A stretch of DNA of 64,000 bases, from assembly GCF_001552635.1 (NCBI RefSeq), contig NZ_BCRO01000064.1, forward strand, positions 20,492-84,491, written 5' to 3'. Every line of letters begins with the position of its first letter. Position 1 is the stretch's first letter. The notes below the pieces were generated by a model. The model saw nothing but the letters and a program-made list of their open reading frames with translations, searched no databases and had not been told where the DNA came from. The position numbers and the translations under genes are program-made. Positions 16,306 to 25,364 of the stretch are shown here, piece by piece. Source of the DNA: Actinomadura hibisca NBRC 15177 (GTDB lineage Bacteria > Actinomycetota > Actinomycetes > Streptosporangiales > Streptosporangiaceae).

Positions 16306-17442
16306 GTGACTTTGCGCGAGGAACCGCTGCGGCCCGGCGATCCGGAGCAGGTCGGCCCGTTCCGGCTGCGCGCCCGGCTGGCCGACCACACCGCCGGGGC
16401 GGTCTTCGCCGGGGCCGGGTCGCACGGCGAACCGGCGGCGATCGCCGTCCTGCATCCGGCGGCCGCCGGTGACCCGGCCGTCCGCGAACGCCTGGCGGCC
16501 GCGTGCGGCGCGTTGCCCGGCGTGCTGGACGCCGCGTCGCACGGCCCGGTGGCGTGGGCGGCGGTGCCGCACGAGCCGGGCGGACCGGCCGACGCCGCGC
16601 TGGGCCTGCTCGACGACGCGGCGCTGACCGCAGCGCCCGAGCCGCCCGGCGAAGGCCCGGCCTTCGCGCCGCACTGGACGGCCCAGCCCGCGCCCGTCTG
16701 GACGGCCCCGCCCTCGCAAGCGGACTGGCAGCCGGAGCCGTCCCGCCCGACAGGGGTCGCGACGGCCGTGGGCCTGGGCGCGCTGGTCCTGGCGTCCGCG
16801 CTGATCGCGTTACTGGTCCTGTGGCCAGACCCCGAAGAAAGGGTGCCGTCGATCTCCCTGCCCGCCCCGACCACGCGCGAGCTGCCCCCGGACATCGAGA
16901 CGCCGTCCCGCCGCCCCTCGGCGACGCCGTCGCCCAAGGACGGCCCGCCCGGCCCGGTCGCCGGACCGACCTACGGCAAGGGCGAGGAGACCTACCACAT
17001 GAAGCTGGACGGCCTCCCGTTCGAGTTCGACGCGCCGGGCGACTGGGGCTGCCTGCGCGGCGACAAGAAACCGTTCGACGGCCGCTGGCTCTGCGTGGAC
17101 GAGGGCGGCACGTTCCCGGCGCAGGGCAGCGGCGCGGGAGGCATGGTGGCGGTGCAGAAGTGCCCCACCCCGTGCGGCGAGACCGAACGCAAGGCGCTGC
17201 GCAGGAACATCGCCGTGGACGAGGAGGACTGGCGGCGCACCGACTCCACGACGATGTACGCCGAGGTGCAGGGCCGCGACGAGGACGACGAGCGCGTGGT
17301 GCGCGTGGCGATGAGCCACGTGTTCGCCGCAAAGAAGGGCGGCGCCCCGGACACGGCGGTCGCCGTCCAGCTCACCGGCCCACCCGACCAGAAGAAGCCG
17401 ATGCAGAAACTCATCAACGAGATCCGCAAACGCACCCCCTGA
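16306..17442 (+). CDS. Single-pass membrane protein with decayed kinase-like N-terminus
   Basis: This 378-residue protein begins LRPGDPEQVGPFRLRARLADH, like the start of the Ser/Thr kinase encoded at 9.7-11.5 kb (RSGDPTRLGGYEILGRLGEG). It then has a GAVFAG strand but loses the glycine loop, catalytic HRD and DFG. One membrane helix (AVGLGALVLASALIALLVLW) separates it from a Pro/Thr-rich linker and an extracellular domain of ~190 residues with four or more Cys (WGCLRGD, WLCVDEGG, KCPTPCGE). I infer a pseudokinase-derived sensor or scaffold; the extracellular domain is not recognised. The GTG start has AGAGGAG upstream. Its stop abuts the convergent gene. Confidence 0.65.
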   Translation: MTLREEPLRPGDPEQVGPFRLRARLADHTAGAVFAGAGSHGEPAAIAVLHPAAAGDPAVRERLAAACGALPGVLDAASHGPVAWAAVPHEPGGPADAALGLLDDAALTAAPEPPGEGPAFAPHWTAQPAPVWTAPPSQADWQPEPSRPTGVATAVGLGALVLASALIALLVLWPDPEERVPSISLPAPTTRELPPDIETPSRRPSATPSPKDGPPGPVAGPTYGKGEETYHMKLDGLPFEFDAPGDWGCLRGDKKPFDGRWLCVDEGGTFPAQGSGAGGMVAVQKCPTPCGETERKALRRNIAVDEEDWRRTDSTTMYAEVQGRDEDDERVVRVAMSHVFAAKKGGAPDTAVAVQLTGPPDQKKPMQKLINEIRKRTP

Positions 17443-18276
17443 TCAAGGGAAGGGCGCGGCGTAGAGCGTGATGTCACCGTCGTCGATGCGGTCGAGGGCG
17501 AAGCCGGTGCGCCACAGCCCCAGCAGCGGTCCGTAGGGGTTGGGCAGGTCGGCCAGCGGCATCCCGGCCTGCGCGTGTCCGGTCAGTGTCCGGCTTCGCA
17601 GGTAGGTCCTGATCTCGTGCGGCACGGTGTATCCGCGCTCGGCCGCCGCGAGCCAGGCCGCGTGCTCGGCGGCCTGACTCCAGGCCGTGGTGTAGGGAAT
17701 CGGCATCGTGCCAGGCCGATGCGCGGAGACGACGCCCGCCCGCACGTCGGCCAGTTCCTCGCGCCAGTGCACGCTGAACAGCAGCGACAACAACTCCCCG
17801 GCCGGATCGGGCAGCCCCTCCAGGACGGCCCCCAGCCGATGCGCCGCAGGCGAGGCGACCCGCCACACGACCCGTTCAGCGGCCGGAACACCCCACGGCA
17901 CCACGAGCGCGGCGACCTCCCGCCCCAGCGCCTCGGCCCGGACGGCGGCCTCCGGCGCGGTGGCGACGGCCAAGACGTGCGCCTCCAACGGCTCCGCGAC
18001 CACGGGCGATTCAGGAGCGTCACCAGTGCTCCGGCAAGCAGGACACGACCAGGCGTCCTCTTCCCACTCGTCGGGATCACCGCTGTAACCGCCGGTGCGC
18101 CCCTTGCCCCGGCATTTGGAGCAGGCGACGGTATGCCGGAATGCGCGCCGCGGATCGTCCCCCATCAACGATGCCCACGCGTCAGCAGGGGACCCCGCCT
18201 CAAGCGCCCGCCGAACCTGCCCGACATGAGTACGCACAGGCTCCAGCAGCCCGGCGTCCAGTTCCCTGTAGTCCAT
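17443..18276 (-). CDS. Conserved-looking protein with four-Cys zinc-ribbon motif
   Basis: This 277-residue protein is not recognised. It has an N-terminal helical part, then a DnaJ-like metal-binding pair CSKCRGKGRTGGY and SCPACRSTGD (CxxC...CxxC) at about residues 52-85. A long helical domain follows, with WREELADVRAGVV and AAEHAAWLAAAERGY and a C-terminal segment LLGLWRTGFALDRI. No membrane segment is present. The Cys pairs probably bind zinc. The stop codon abuts the stop of the convergent gene in a shared TGATCA. It is divergent from the mycosin gene that opens the type VII locus. Confidence 0.6.
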   Translation of the reverse strand: MDYRELDAGLLEPVRTHVGQVRRALEAGSPADAWASLMGDDPRRAFRHTVACSKCRGKGRTGGYSGDPDEWEEDAWSCPACRSTGDAPESPVVAEPLEAHVLAVATAPEAAVRAEALGREVAALVVPWGVPAAERVVWRVASPAAHRLGAVLEGLPDPAGELLSLLFSVHWREELADVRAGVVSAHRPGTMPIPYTTAWSQAAEHAAWLAAAERGYTVPHEIRTYLRSRTLTGHAQAGMPLADLPNPYGPLLGLWRTGFALDRIDDGDITLYAAPFP

Positions 18277-18398
18277 GAGTGATCACCCACGCTAGCCGCC
18301 ACCACCGACACGATCGGGCCCCGGAACAGGCCGCCCGCCCCTGGAAGAGATCGTCTACAGTCGTGCGCCGATCCTCCCGATCCCCGATGGAGACGGCG

Positions 18399-19679
18399 AT
18401 GCGCGCAGCAGGAGTCGTAGCGGCGGGCGTGTTCCTCACGCTGGCCTGGCCGGTCGTTCCCACGTCCGCCGCCCCGAGCCCTACGCCCAAGCCGTCCACC
18501 ACGCAGAAGGCGACTCCGCCCCCGCCGCCACCGGCGCGTTGCGACCTGCCACGCGGCTACCGGGGAACGATCGGTGAGTCATGGGCGCGCAAGCGGCTCG
18601 GCTACGAACGGGTCTGGCACCTGACCAGGGGCGAAGGCGTGACCGTCGCGGTTGTCGACAGCGGCGTCGGTGACGACCATCCGATGTTGTCCGGGCGCGT
18701 CGCCGGCGTCGTCGATCTGACCGGTACCGGCCGCAAGGACTGCGCCGGGCACGGCACCGGCGTCGCCGGGCTGATCGCCGGACGCGATCTCAGCGACCGG
18801 AAGGTCCCGCTGAGCGGCGTCGCGCCCGAGGCGAAGCTCCTGGTCGTCAAGCAGCAGAACGCCCAGAGCGACGAGTCCGGCGGCGACCGGCTGCCCCGGG
18901 CGATCCGCGCGGCCGTGGCCGGTGGCGCCAAGGTGGTCAACCTCTCCATCCGGGCCCGCCACTCGGCCGACCTCGAACAGGCCGTCAAGGACGCGCTGGC
19001 CCAGGACGTGGTGATCGTGGCGGCGGCGGGCAACACGCAGCGCGCGGACGGGGACGACGGCCCCGCCTACCCGGCGAGCTATCCGGGCGTGCTCTCGGTG
19101 GCCGCCCTCGGGCCCGAAGGGGGACGCGCGGAGTCGTCCAGCACGCGGTCCCGGGTGGACGTCGCCGCCCCCGGAAAGGGGATCACCGTCCCCTGGCCGG
19201 ACGGCGGATACAACCCGCAGGCCGAGGGCACCAGCTACGCCGCCGCCTACGTCTCCGGCGTGGCCGCCCTCGTCCGCTCCCACCGGCCCGGCCTCGGCGC
19301 GCCGCAGGTCGTGCGGCGCATCCTGGCGACGGCCGACGGCAACACCGGCGACGCCACGGGCCGCGGCATGGTCAACCCGGTGCAGGCCGTGACCGCCGTC
19401 GTCCCGGGAGAGGACGGGAGCGGTCCCGCCGGTCGGCGGGCGGCGTCCGCGGAACTGGCCGCCCCCGCGCCCGAGGACGGCCGGACGCGCACGATCGCGA
19501 CCGCCGCGACCGGCGCCGCCCTCGCCGGTGCCGCGCTCGTGGCCGTCGCCGGGCTCGTCCTGCCGATGGGACGCCGCCGCGGCTGGCGTCCCGGCCGCGC
19601 CGACCCCGCCGCCCGCCGCGCCGAGGACGAACCGGTCGCCATCGGCACCGAGGGAGGCACGATCGGCGCGCGCCGCTGA
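18399..19679 (+). CDS. mycP: Type VII secretion-associated serine protease, mycosin 1
   Basis: This 426-residue protein is a subtilisin (S8) of the mycosin type. It has an N-terminal signal peptide (to about residue 25, cleaved near TSAA), a Pro/Thr-rich linker, then the catalytic triad Asp87 (VVDSGVG), His118 (CAGHGTG) and Ser279 (EGTSYAAA), with oxyanion Asn212. A C-terminal membrane helix (TGAALAGAALVAVAGLVLPM) anchors it facing outward. Mycosins stabilise the ESX channel and trim secreted substrates. ATG at 18399 is preferred over 18387 because GGAG lies 6 nt upstream. It converges with eccC, leaving 15 bp. Confidence 0.93.
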   Translation: MRAAGVVAAGVFLTLAWPVVPTSAAPSPTPKPSTTQKATPPPPPPARCDLPRGYRGTIGESWARKRLGYERVWHLTRGEGVTVAVVDSGVGDDHPMLSGRVAGVVDLTGTGRKDCAGHGTGVAGLIAGRDLSDRKVPLSGVAPEAKLLVVKQQNAQSDESGGDRLPRAIRAAVAGGAKVVNLSIRARHSADLEQAVKDALAQDVVIVAAAGNTQRADGDDGPAYPASYPGVLSVAALGPEGGRAESSSTRSRVDVAAPGKGITVPWPDGGYNPQAEGTSYAAAYVSGVAALVRSHRPGLGAPQVVRRILATADGNTGDATGRGMVNPVQAVTAVVPGEDGSGPAGRRAASAELAAPAPEDGRTRTIATAATGAALAGAALVAVAGLVLPMGRRRGWRPGRADPAARRAEDEPVAIGTEGGTIGARR

Positions 19680-19694
19680 CCCCGGGACCGGCCC

Positions 19695-22600
19695 TCAGCC
19701 CTCGCGGAGGGCCGTCTGGATCAGCCGCGCCCCGGACCGCCGGTCGCTGAGCGTCCCGCGCCCCGGCGGCAGCGGCATGGGGCGGACCTCGCCGAACAGC
19801 GCCCCCTCCTCCTTGCTCCCCGACATGGTCAGCGCGGGCGTGGCGGTGTCCTTGAGCTGCACGAGCACCGGGTCGTACAGGGCCCGGCCCATGCCGCCCA
19901 TCGCCCGCGCCACGATCAGGTGGACGCCGATGTCGCGGGCCTGGGGCAGCAGGTCCAGCAGCGGCAGCAGCGGGTTGTTCGCCGTCGCGACCAGGTCGTA
20001 GTCGTCGACGAACAGGAAGACGTCCGCGCCCTTCCACCACGACCGGTCGCGCAGCTGCTCGGCGGTGAGGTCGGCGGGCGGCAGCCGCTCGTTCAGGGCG
20101 TCCACCAGGTCGAGCACCAGCTCCGCCGCCGCCGCGGGCGAGGCGGCGTACCCGACGCGGTGCTCGGTGTCGGCGGTGTCGAGCAGCGCCCGCCGGTAGT
20201 CGACGAACAGCAGCCGCGCCTCGGCCGGGGTGTGCCGGGCGACGACGCCCTCGGCCAGCAGGCGCAGCAGGTTGCTCTTGCCGCACTCGGTGTCGCCGAT
20301 CACCACGAAGTGCGGGTCGGCGGTGAAGTCGAGCTGCACCGGCGCCAGGGCGTCCTCGTCGATGCCGACCGGCACGCGCCACCTGGCCGCCGGCACCTCC
20401 GCCAGGGCCGAGGCGGGCAGCACGGCGGGCAGCAGCCGCACCGGCGGGGCCTTCGGGCCCTGCCAGGCCCCGCCGACCGCCTCGACCAGCTTGGTGACGC
20501 CGTCGGCCAGGTCGCCGGTCTCGCCCCGGCCGTCCAGCCGGGGCAGCGCCGCCAGGAAGTGCAGGCCGTCGCGGGTGAGGCCGCGGCCGGGACGTCCCTC
20601 GGGCACGTTCTCGGCCAGCCGCCGGTCGATCTCCGACTCGTAGGAGTCGCCGAGCTTGAGCTCCAGCCGGGTGCCGAACACGTCCCGGACGCCCATCCGG
20701 AACTCCGACCACTTCCCGGCGGTGGCCACCACGTGCACGCCGAAGCCGAGCCCGCGCTGCGCCAGCTCGGTGACGGTGTCCTCCAGCTGCTCGTACTCCT
20801 GGCGGAGCGTCGTCCAGCCGTCCACCACCAGGAACACGTCGCCGAAGCCGTCGCCGGGGATCTCCCCGGCGGCGCGCAGCCGCCGGTAGGTGGCGATCCC
20901 GTCGATGCCGAGGTCGGTGAACCGCTGCTCGCGCTGCTCCAGCAGGGTGGAGACCTCGGCGACGGTCCGGCGCACGCGGTCGGCGTCCAGCCGGTTGGTG
21001 ACGCCGCCCATGTGCGGCAGCCCGGCCAGCGCGCTCAGCGTGCCGCCGCCGAAGTCCAGGCAGTAGAACTGCACCTGTTCGGGGGTGTGCAGCAGCGCCA
21101 GCGAGGCGATCAGCGAGCGGAGCATGGTCGACTTGCCGGTCTGCGGCGCGCCCGCGATGCCGACGTGCCCGGCGGCGGCCGACAGGTCGACCCAGAAGGG
21201 GTCGCGGCGCTGCTCGAAGGGCCGGTCGATGACGCCGACCACGGCGGCCAACCGGCCCCGGCCGTCCCATCCGGCGGTGGTCAGGCCGTGCTCGGGCGTC
21301 GCGGCCAGCGGGGGGAGCAGCCCGTCCACCGTGGGCGGGACGTCGAGCGGCGGCAGCCAGATCCGGTGCGCCTCGGGCCCCTGGCCGGTGAGCTGGCCGG
21401 TGACGGCCTTGAACAGGCTGTCCCCGGACTCCTTCTCCTCCGGCCGCCCGGCGGGCTGCGGCGGAGCGGCCGGGAGGGCGATGCGCCGGATGCCGTAGGG
21501 CAGGATGCGGCGCTGCCCGCCCCCGCCCGCCGACCGGGCCCTCGCCTGCGGCTCCTCGCTCGCCGGGCCGGACACGTACGCGGCCTTGAACCGCGTCATG
21601 TCGCTGACGTCGACCTTGAGGTAGCCGTTGCCGGGCTGGGGCGGGAGCTCGTAGGCGTCGGGGACGCCCAGCACCACGCGCGACTCCATCGCCGAGAACG
21701 TCCGCAGGCCGATCCGGTACGACAGGTGCGAGTCGAGCCCCCGCAGCTTGCTCTCCTCCAGGCGCTGGGAGGCCAGCAGCAGGTGGACGCCCAGCGAGCG
21801 GCCCAGCCGTCCGATCATCACGAACAGGTCGGCGAACTCGGGCTTGGCCGACAGCAGCTCGGAGAACTCGTCCAGCACCACGAACAGCGTCGGCATCGGC
21901 TTGAGCGCCGCGCCCTGCTCGCGCGCCTTCTCGTAGTCGCGCAGCGAGGCATAGTTCCCTGCGGCCCGCAGCCACTCCTGACGCCGCACCATCTCGCCGT
22001 GCAGCGCGTCGTACATGCGGTCCACCAGCGGCAGCTCCTCTTCGAGGTTGGTGATGACCGCCGACACGTGCCGCAGGTGCTCCAGCCCGAGGAACGTCGC
22101 GCCGCCCTTGAAGTCGACGAGCACGAAGTTGAGCGTCTCCGACGAGTGGGTGATCGCCAGCGCCAGCACCAGCGTGCGCAACAGCTCCGACTTGCCGGAG
22201 CCGGTCGCGCCGATGAGCAGGCCGTGCGGGCCCATGCCGCCCTGCGCCGACTCCTTGATGTCCAGCTCCACCGGCCGGCCCTCGGCGTCCAGGCCGATCG
22301 GGACGCGCAGCCGGTTGCGCGGCGCCCGGGGCCGCCAGGTGTCGGTCAGGTCGATGCCGTGCGCCCCGGGCAGGCCGAGCAGCGAGGTCAGCGTGAGGTT
22401 CCCGGCCAGCAGGTTGCCCTCCGGCTCGTCGGGCGCCCCGGCCCGCAGCGGCGCCAGCCGCAGCGCCAGCCCCTCCGCCTGGACGGTGCTGAACCGGTCG
22501 GCGCGGCCCAGCGGACCGGCGACGTCCTTGCCGGTGCGGTCGCGCTCCAGCATCTCCAGGCCGTCCGGGGTGACGTGCAGCCGCAACATGGTGGCCTCGG

Positions 22601-23666
22601 ACGTCGGCGCGACCGCCCCGTCGAGGTCGATGACGCACACGCCCTTGATGCCGTCCGCGCCGAGTTGCGCGTCGGGCGTGACGCTCCCGCCGTCCACGAC
22701 CACCACGTGCAGCGGCAGGTGGTCGGCGCCGGTCCCGGGCGTGAAGCGCGGCCGGTCCTTCAGCTCCTCGGCGAGCAGCCGTTCGAGGTCGCCGAGCGAG
22801 CCGGCGACCAGCCGGACCGGCCCGGCCGCGTCCTGCTCGGCCGGGTGCAGGCAGTGCGGCAGCCACTTGGCCCACTGCCACTCCGCCGCGCGCTCGGGCG
22901 ACGCGCAGACCGACACGCGCACGTCGTCGGGGGAGTGGAAGGTGACGAGCTGGGCGACCAGCGCCCGCACCATCGACCGCACCGAGTCGGCGTCGCCGGT
23001 CGGCACGATCCGCGCGAACGCGGGCAGCGACACCGCGACCGGCAGGTCCGGCACGGTGGAGTGGGCCCGCAGGAACCGTCGCAGCGCCCCCGCGCACATC
23101 GGCTCCAGGTCCTCGATCGGCCTGGTCTCCGGAACGATGAGGTCGACGGCGAGCCGCTGCCGCCCCCGCCCGATCCGGACCTGCCCGAAGTCCTCGTCGC
23201 CGGGGCGCCGCTCCCACAGGCGGTGGCTCATCGCCAGCGACCAGAGCGTCCGCGGGTCGGGGCCCGCCCACTCCAGCGCCTCGCGCTGCTGCCGGGCGGC
23301 CCGGCGCACCCGCGCCCGGATCTGGTCGAGGTAGCGGTAGTAGTCCCGGCGGGCGCTGTTGAGCTGCTGCTTGCGCTCGCCGGCGCCGTGCCCCATGTGC
23401 CCGAACCCCATGCCGACCATCGACAGGACGAACAGGCCGCTGGCCACCCACATGATGGGGTTCCCGCCGCCCGCGCCGCCGGCCCCGCCCATGAACATCA
23501 GCCCCATGGCCCCGCCGCTGGCGGCCATCGGCAGGTACATCAGGGCGTTCGCGAAGCCCTGGCCGACCGTCTCGGGGATCTCGGGCGGCGGCTCCAGCAT
23601 GATCTCGCCCTCGGGGAGCCGCGGCGGGGGCCGCCGCTCCGGTCGCCGCAGGAGGACAACGCCCAC
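19695..23666 (-). CDS. eccC: EccC, FtsK/SpoIIIE-type ATPase of the type VII secretion system
   Basis: This 1323-residue protein is a fused EccCa-EccCb. The N-terminus has RRPERRPPP and EIMLEPPPEIP, typical of EccC, then two membrane helices (about residues 45-65 and 70-95). Three ATPase domains follow, with Walker A motifs GATGSGKSE (~485), GAPQTGKST (~839) and GDTECGKSN (~1122). Domain 1 is canonical; in domain 3 the loop carries Glu-Cys before GKS. EccC recognises WXG100 substrates and powers their export. GTG is chosen as start for the GAGGG ribosome site ~8 nt upstream. The gene is divergent from eccD-eccB across a 290-bp spacer, an uncommon split of the core genes. Confidence 0.95.
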   Translation of the reverse strand: MGVVLLRRPERRPPPRLPEGEIMLEPPPEIPETVGQGFANALMYLPMAASGGAMGLMFMGGAGGAGGGNPIMWVASGLFVLSMVGMGFGHMGHGAGERKQQLNSARRDYYRYLDQIRARVRRAARQQREALEWAGPDPRTLWSLAMSHRLWERRPGDEDFGQVRIGRGRQRLAVDLIVPETRPIEDLEPMCAGALRRFLRAHSTVPDLPVAVSLPAFARIVPTGDADSVRSMVRALVAQLVTFHSPDDVRVSVCASPERAAEWQWAKWLPHCLHPAEQDAAGPVRLVAGSLGDLERLLAEELKDRPRFTPGTGADHLPLHVVVVDGGSVTPDAQLGADGIKGVCVIDLDGAVAPTSEATMLRLHVTPDGLEMLERDRTGKDVAGPLGRADRFSTVQAEGLALRLAPLRAGAPDEPEGNLLAGNLTLTSLLGLPGAHGIDLTDTWRPRAPRNRLRVPIGLDAEGRPVELDIKESAQGGMGPHGLLIGATGSGKSELLRTLVLALAITHSSETLNFVLVDFKGGATFLGLEHLRHVSAVITNLEEELPLVDRMYDALHGEMVRRQEWLRAAGNYASLRDYEKAREQGAALKPMPTLFVVLDEFSELLSAKPEFADLFVMIGRLGRSLGVHLLLASQRLEESKLRGLDSHLSYRIGLRTFSAMESRVVLGVPDAYELPPQPGNGYLKVDVSDMTRFKAAYVSGPASEEPQARARSAGGGGQRRILPYGIRRIALPAAPPQPAGRPEEKESGDSLFKAVTGQLTGQGPEAHRIWLPPLDVPPTVDGLLPPLAATPEHGLTTAGWDGRGRLAAVVGVIDRPFEQRRDPFWVDLSAAAGHVGIAGAPQTGKSTMLRSLIASLALLHTPEQVQFYCLDFGGGTLSALAGLPHMGGVTNRLDADRVRRTVAEVSTLLEQREQRFTDLGIDGIATYRRLRAAGEIPGDGFGDVFLVVDGWTTLRQEYEQLEDTVTELAQRGLGFGVHVVATAGKWSEFRMGVRDVFGTRLELKLGDSYESEIDRRLAENVPEGRPGRGLTRDGLHFLAALPRLDGRGETGDLADGVTKLVEAVGGAWQGPKAPPVRLLPAVLPASALAEVPAARWRVPVGIDEDALAPVQLDFTADPHFVVIGDTECGKSNLLRLLAEGVVARHTPAEARLLFVDYRRALLDTADTEHRVGYAASPAAAAELVLDLVDALNERLPPADLTAEQLRDRSWWKGADVFLFVDDYDLVATANNPLLPLLDLLPQARDIGVHLIVARAMGGMGRALYDPVLVQLKDTATPALTMSGSKEEGALFGEVRPMPLPPGRGTLSDRRSGARLIQTALREG

Positions 23667-23830
23667 TGAAATTCCCTCTCGGCCCGCGGGCGGCACGCGC
23701 CCCCGACATCCTGACCCCGTTTGCGAAAAGCGCTACTGACCTGCGTTCTTTCAGATGTCAAAGCAGGAGTTGCGCACCGGCGGAAACAGTGAACCGTCCC
23801 ATCCCGCCCTTACCGGCACCTACTTAACTG

Positions 23831-23859
23831 TTCATTAGCAACGCGGGTCAAAGTATCAT
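23831..23859 (+). promoter_or_regulatory. Candidate promoter for eccD-eccB
   Basis: TTCATT and TATCAT are separated by 17 bp in the only AT-rich patch of the 290-bp eccC-eccD divergent spacer, ~98 bp before the eccD start. The rest of that spacer shows no gene. Confidence 0.35.
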
Positions 23860-23956
23860 CGTCCGCCGGAACCAAGATCGACCTTTTGCGCGCGACGTGC
23901 CGCGGCGGGAAAACGCCGGTCAACGGCCTGGGCGGCCCTGGAGACCCGGAGGCTGT

Positions 23957-25348
23957 GTGAACACGAGTACCGAGGCCGACCTGTGCCGCGTGAGCGTCGT
24001 CGCGCCGCACCGCCGCATCGACCTCTCCCTTCCGGCGGACGTTCCCCTGGCCCACGTGCTCCCCACCCTGCTCCAGGTGATCGGGCCGAACATGGCCGAC
24101 GCCGGGCTCGCCCACTCGGGGTGGGTGCTGCAACGGCTGGACGAGCCGCCGCTCGACGAGTCGAAGACGCTGGCGCAACTGGACGTCCGCGACGGCGAGC
24201 TGCTCTACTTCCGCCCCGGCCTCGCCCAGCTGCCCGAGATCGTCTTCGACGACGTGGCCGACGTCGTGGCGACCGGCGTCAACGAGCACTCCGACCGCTG
24301 GCGCCCGGAGACGACCCGGCGCTTCGGCTTGCAGGCGAGCGCCGCGCTGCTCGCCGCGGGAGTGGCCGGACTGGCACTGTCGGGGCCCGCGTGGGGGCTC
24401 ATCGCGATCACCGCCGGGACGGTGGCCCTCGCGCTGCTCGTCGCCGGGGTCGTCCTGTCGCGGGCGGTGGGGGACTCGCAGGCCGGGGCCGTCCTGGGCT
24501 TCAGCGCGCTGCCGTACGCGTTCCTCGGCGGGCTGCTCGTTCCGGCCCGCTCAGTCAGCCTGCTGGATCTGGGCGCACTGCACCTGATGACGGCGTTCGG
24601 CGCGGTCACGCTGGCGGCGGTGGCGGCGGCCTTCACCATCGTCGAGGGGCTGCCCGCCTTCCTGGGCGTGGGCCTCACCGCACTGCTGGGGACGCTGGCG
24701 GCGCTGTCCGTGCAGACCTTCGGCCTCGCGCCGCACGGCGTCGCGGCCCTGACGGCGGCACTGTGCCTGGCGCTGACCGCGCTCATCCCGTCCCTGGCCT
24801 TCCGGCTGGCGCGCCTGCCGCTGCCGCCCGTCCCCGAGAACGCCGACGAGCTCCGCAACTCCCAGACCTTCGACGGCCCGTCCCTGCTCCGCCGCACCCG
24901 GGAGGCCGACCGCTTCACGACCGCCCTGGTCGCCGGGGTGGGACTGGCCGGACTGGGCGCCCAGCTCAGCCTGGCCACCGTGGGCGGATGGTTGCCGGTG
25001 ACGATGAGCCTCTGCCTCGGGCTGGTGCTGATCCTGCGTGCCCGCGTCTTCCACGGCCGCCCGCAGCGCCTCTGGATGCTCGGCGCGGGCCTGGGCGGAT
25101 TCGCCCTCCTCGGCCTGCGCCAGGTGCTCGTCCTGCCGCCGGCCGAGACGGTCCCGATCGTGATCGTGCCGCTGCTGCTCACCGTGGCGCTCACGCTCGT
25201 GCTGGCCCTGCGGCTGCCCGCCCACAAGCCGTCGCCGTTCTGGGGCAGGGCCGGGGACATCCTCGACCTGGCGCTCATCATCAGCCTGTTCCCACTGGCC
25301 ATGGGCCTGCTGCACCTCTACACCCAGCTGCGCGGCCTGTCCGGCTGA
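23957..25348 (+). CDS. eccD: EccD, type VII secretion integral membrane protein
   Basis: This 463-residue protein has a cytoplasmic ubiquitin-like (YukD) domain in residues 1-85, with CRVSVVAPHRRIDLSLPADVPLAHVLP. Eleven predicted membrane helices follow, ending in LDLALIISLFPLAMGLLHLY. This is the standard EccD topology; two copies form the rim of each ESX protomer and hold EccB, EccC and EccE. GTG is chosen because GGAGG lies 5 nt upstream. The gene is 16 bp ahead of eccB in the same direction, forming an operon. Length and helix count agree with the family. Confidence 0.95.
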   Translation: MNTSTEADLCRVSVVAPHRRIDLSLPADVPLAHVLPTLLQVIGPNMADAGLAHSGWVLQRLDEPPLDESKTLAQLDVRDGELLYFRPGLAQLPEIVFDDVADVVATGVNEHSDRWRPETTRRFGLQASAALLAAGVAGLALSGPAWGLIAITAGTVALALLVAGVVLSRAVGDSQAGAVLGFSALPYAFLGGLLVPARSVSLLDLGALHLMTAFGAVTLAAVAAAFTIVEGLPAFLGVGLTALLGTLAALSVQTFGLAPHGVAALTAALCLALTALIPSLAFRLARLPLPPVPENADELRNSQTFDGPSLLRRTREADRFTTALVAGVGLAGLGAQLSLATVGGWLPVTMSLCLGLVLILRARVFHGRPQRLWMLGAGLGGFALLGLRQVLVLPPAETVPIVIVPLLLTVALTLVLALRLPAHKPSPFWGRAGDILDLALIISLFPLAMGLLHLYTQLRGLSG

Positions 25349-25364
25349 CCGGAGGACCCCCGTC

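Noticed and set aside
19920..23669. Open frame of 1249 codons on the plus strand opposite eccC
   Set aside because: It is the antisense frame of eccC. High third-position GC removes stops; the product is Arg/Gly/Val/Gln-rich with no fold, and the minus-strand frame has all EccC motifs.
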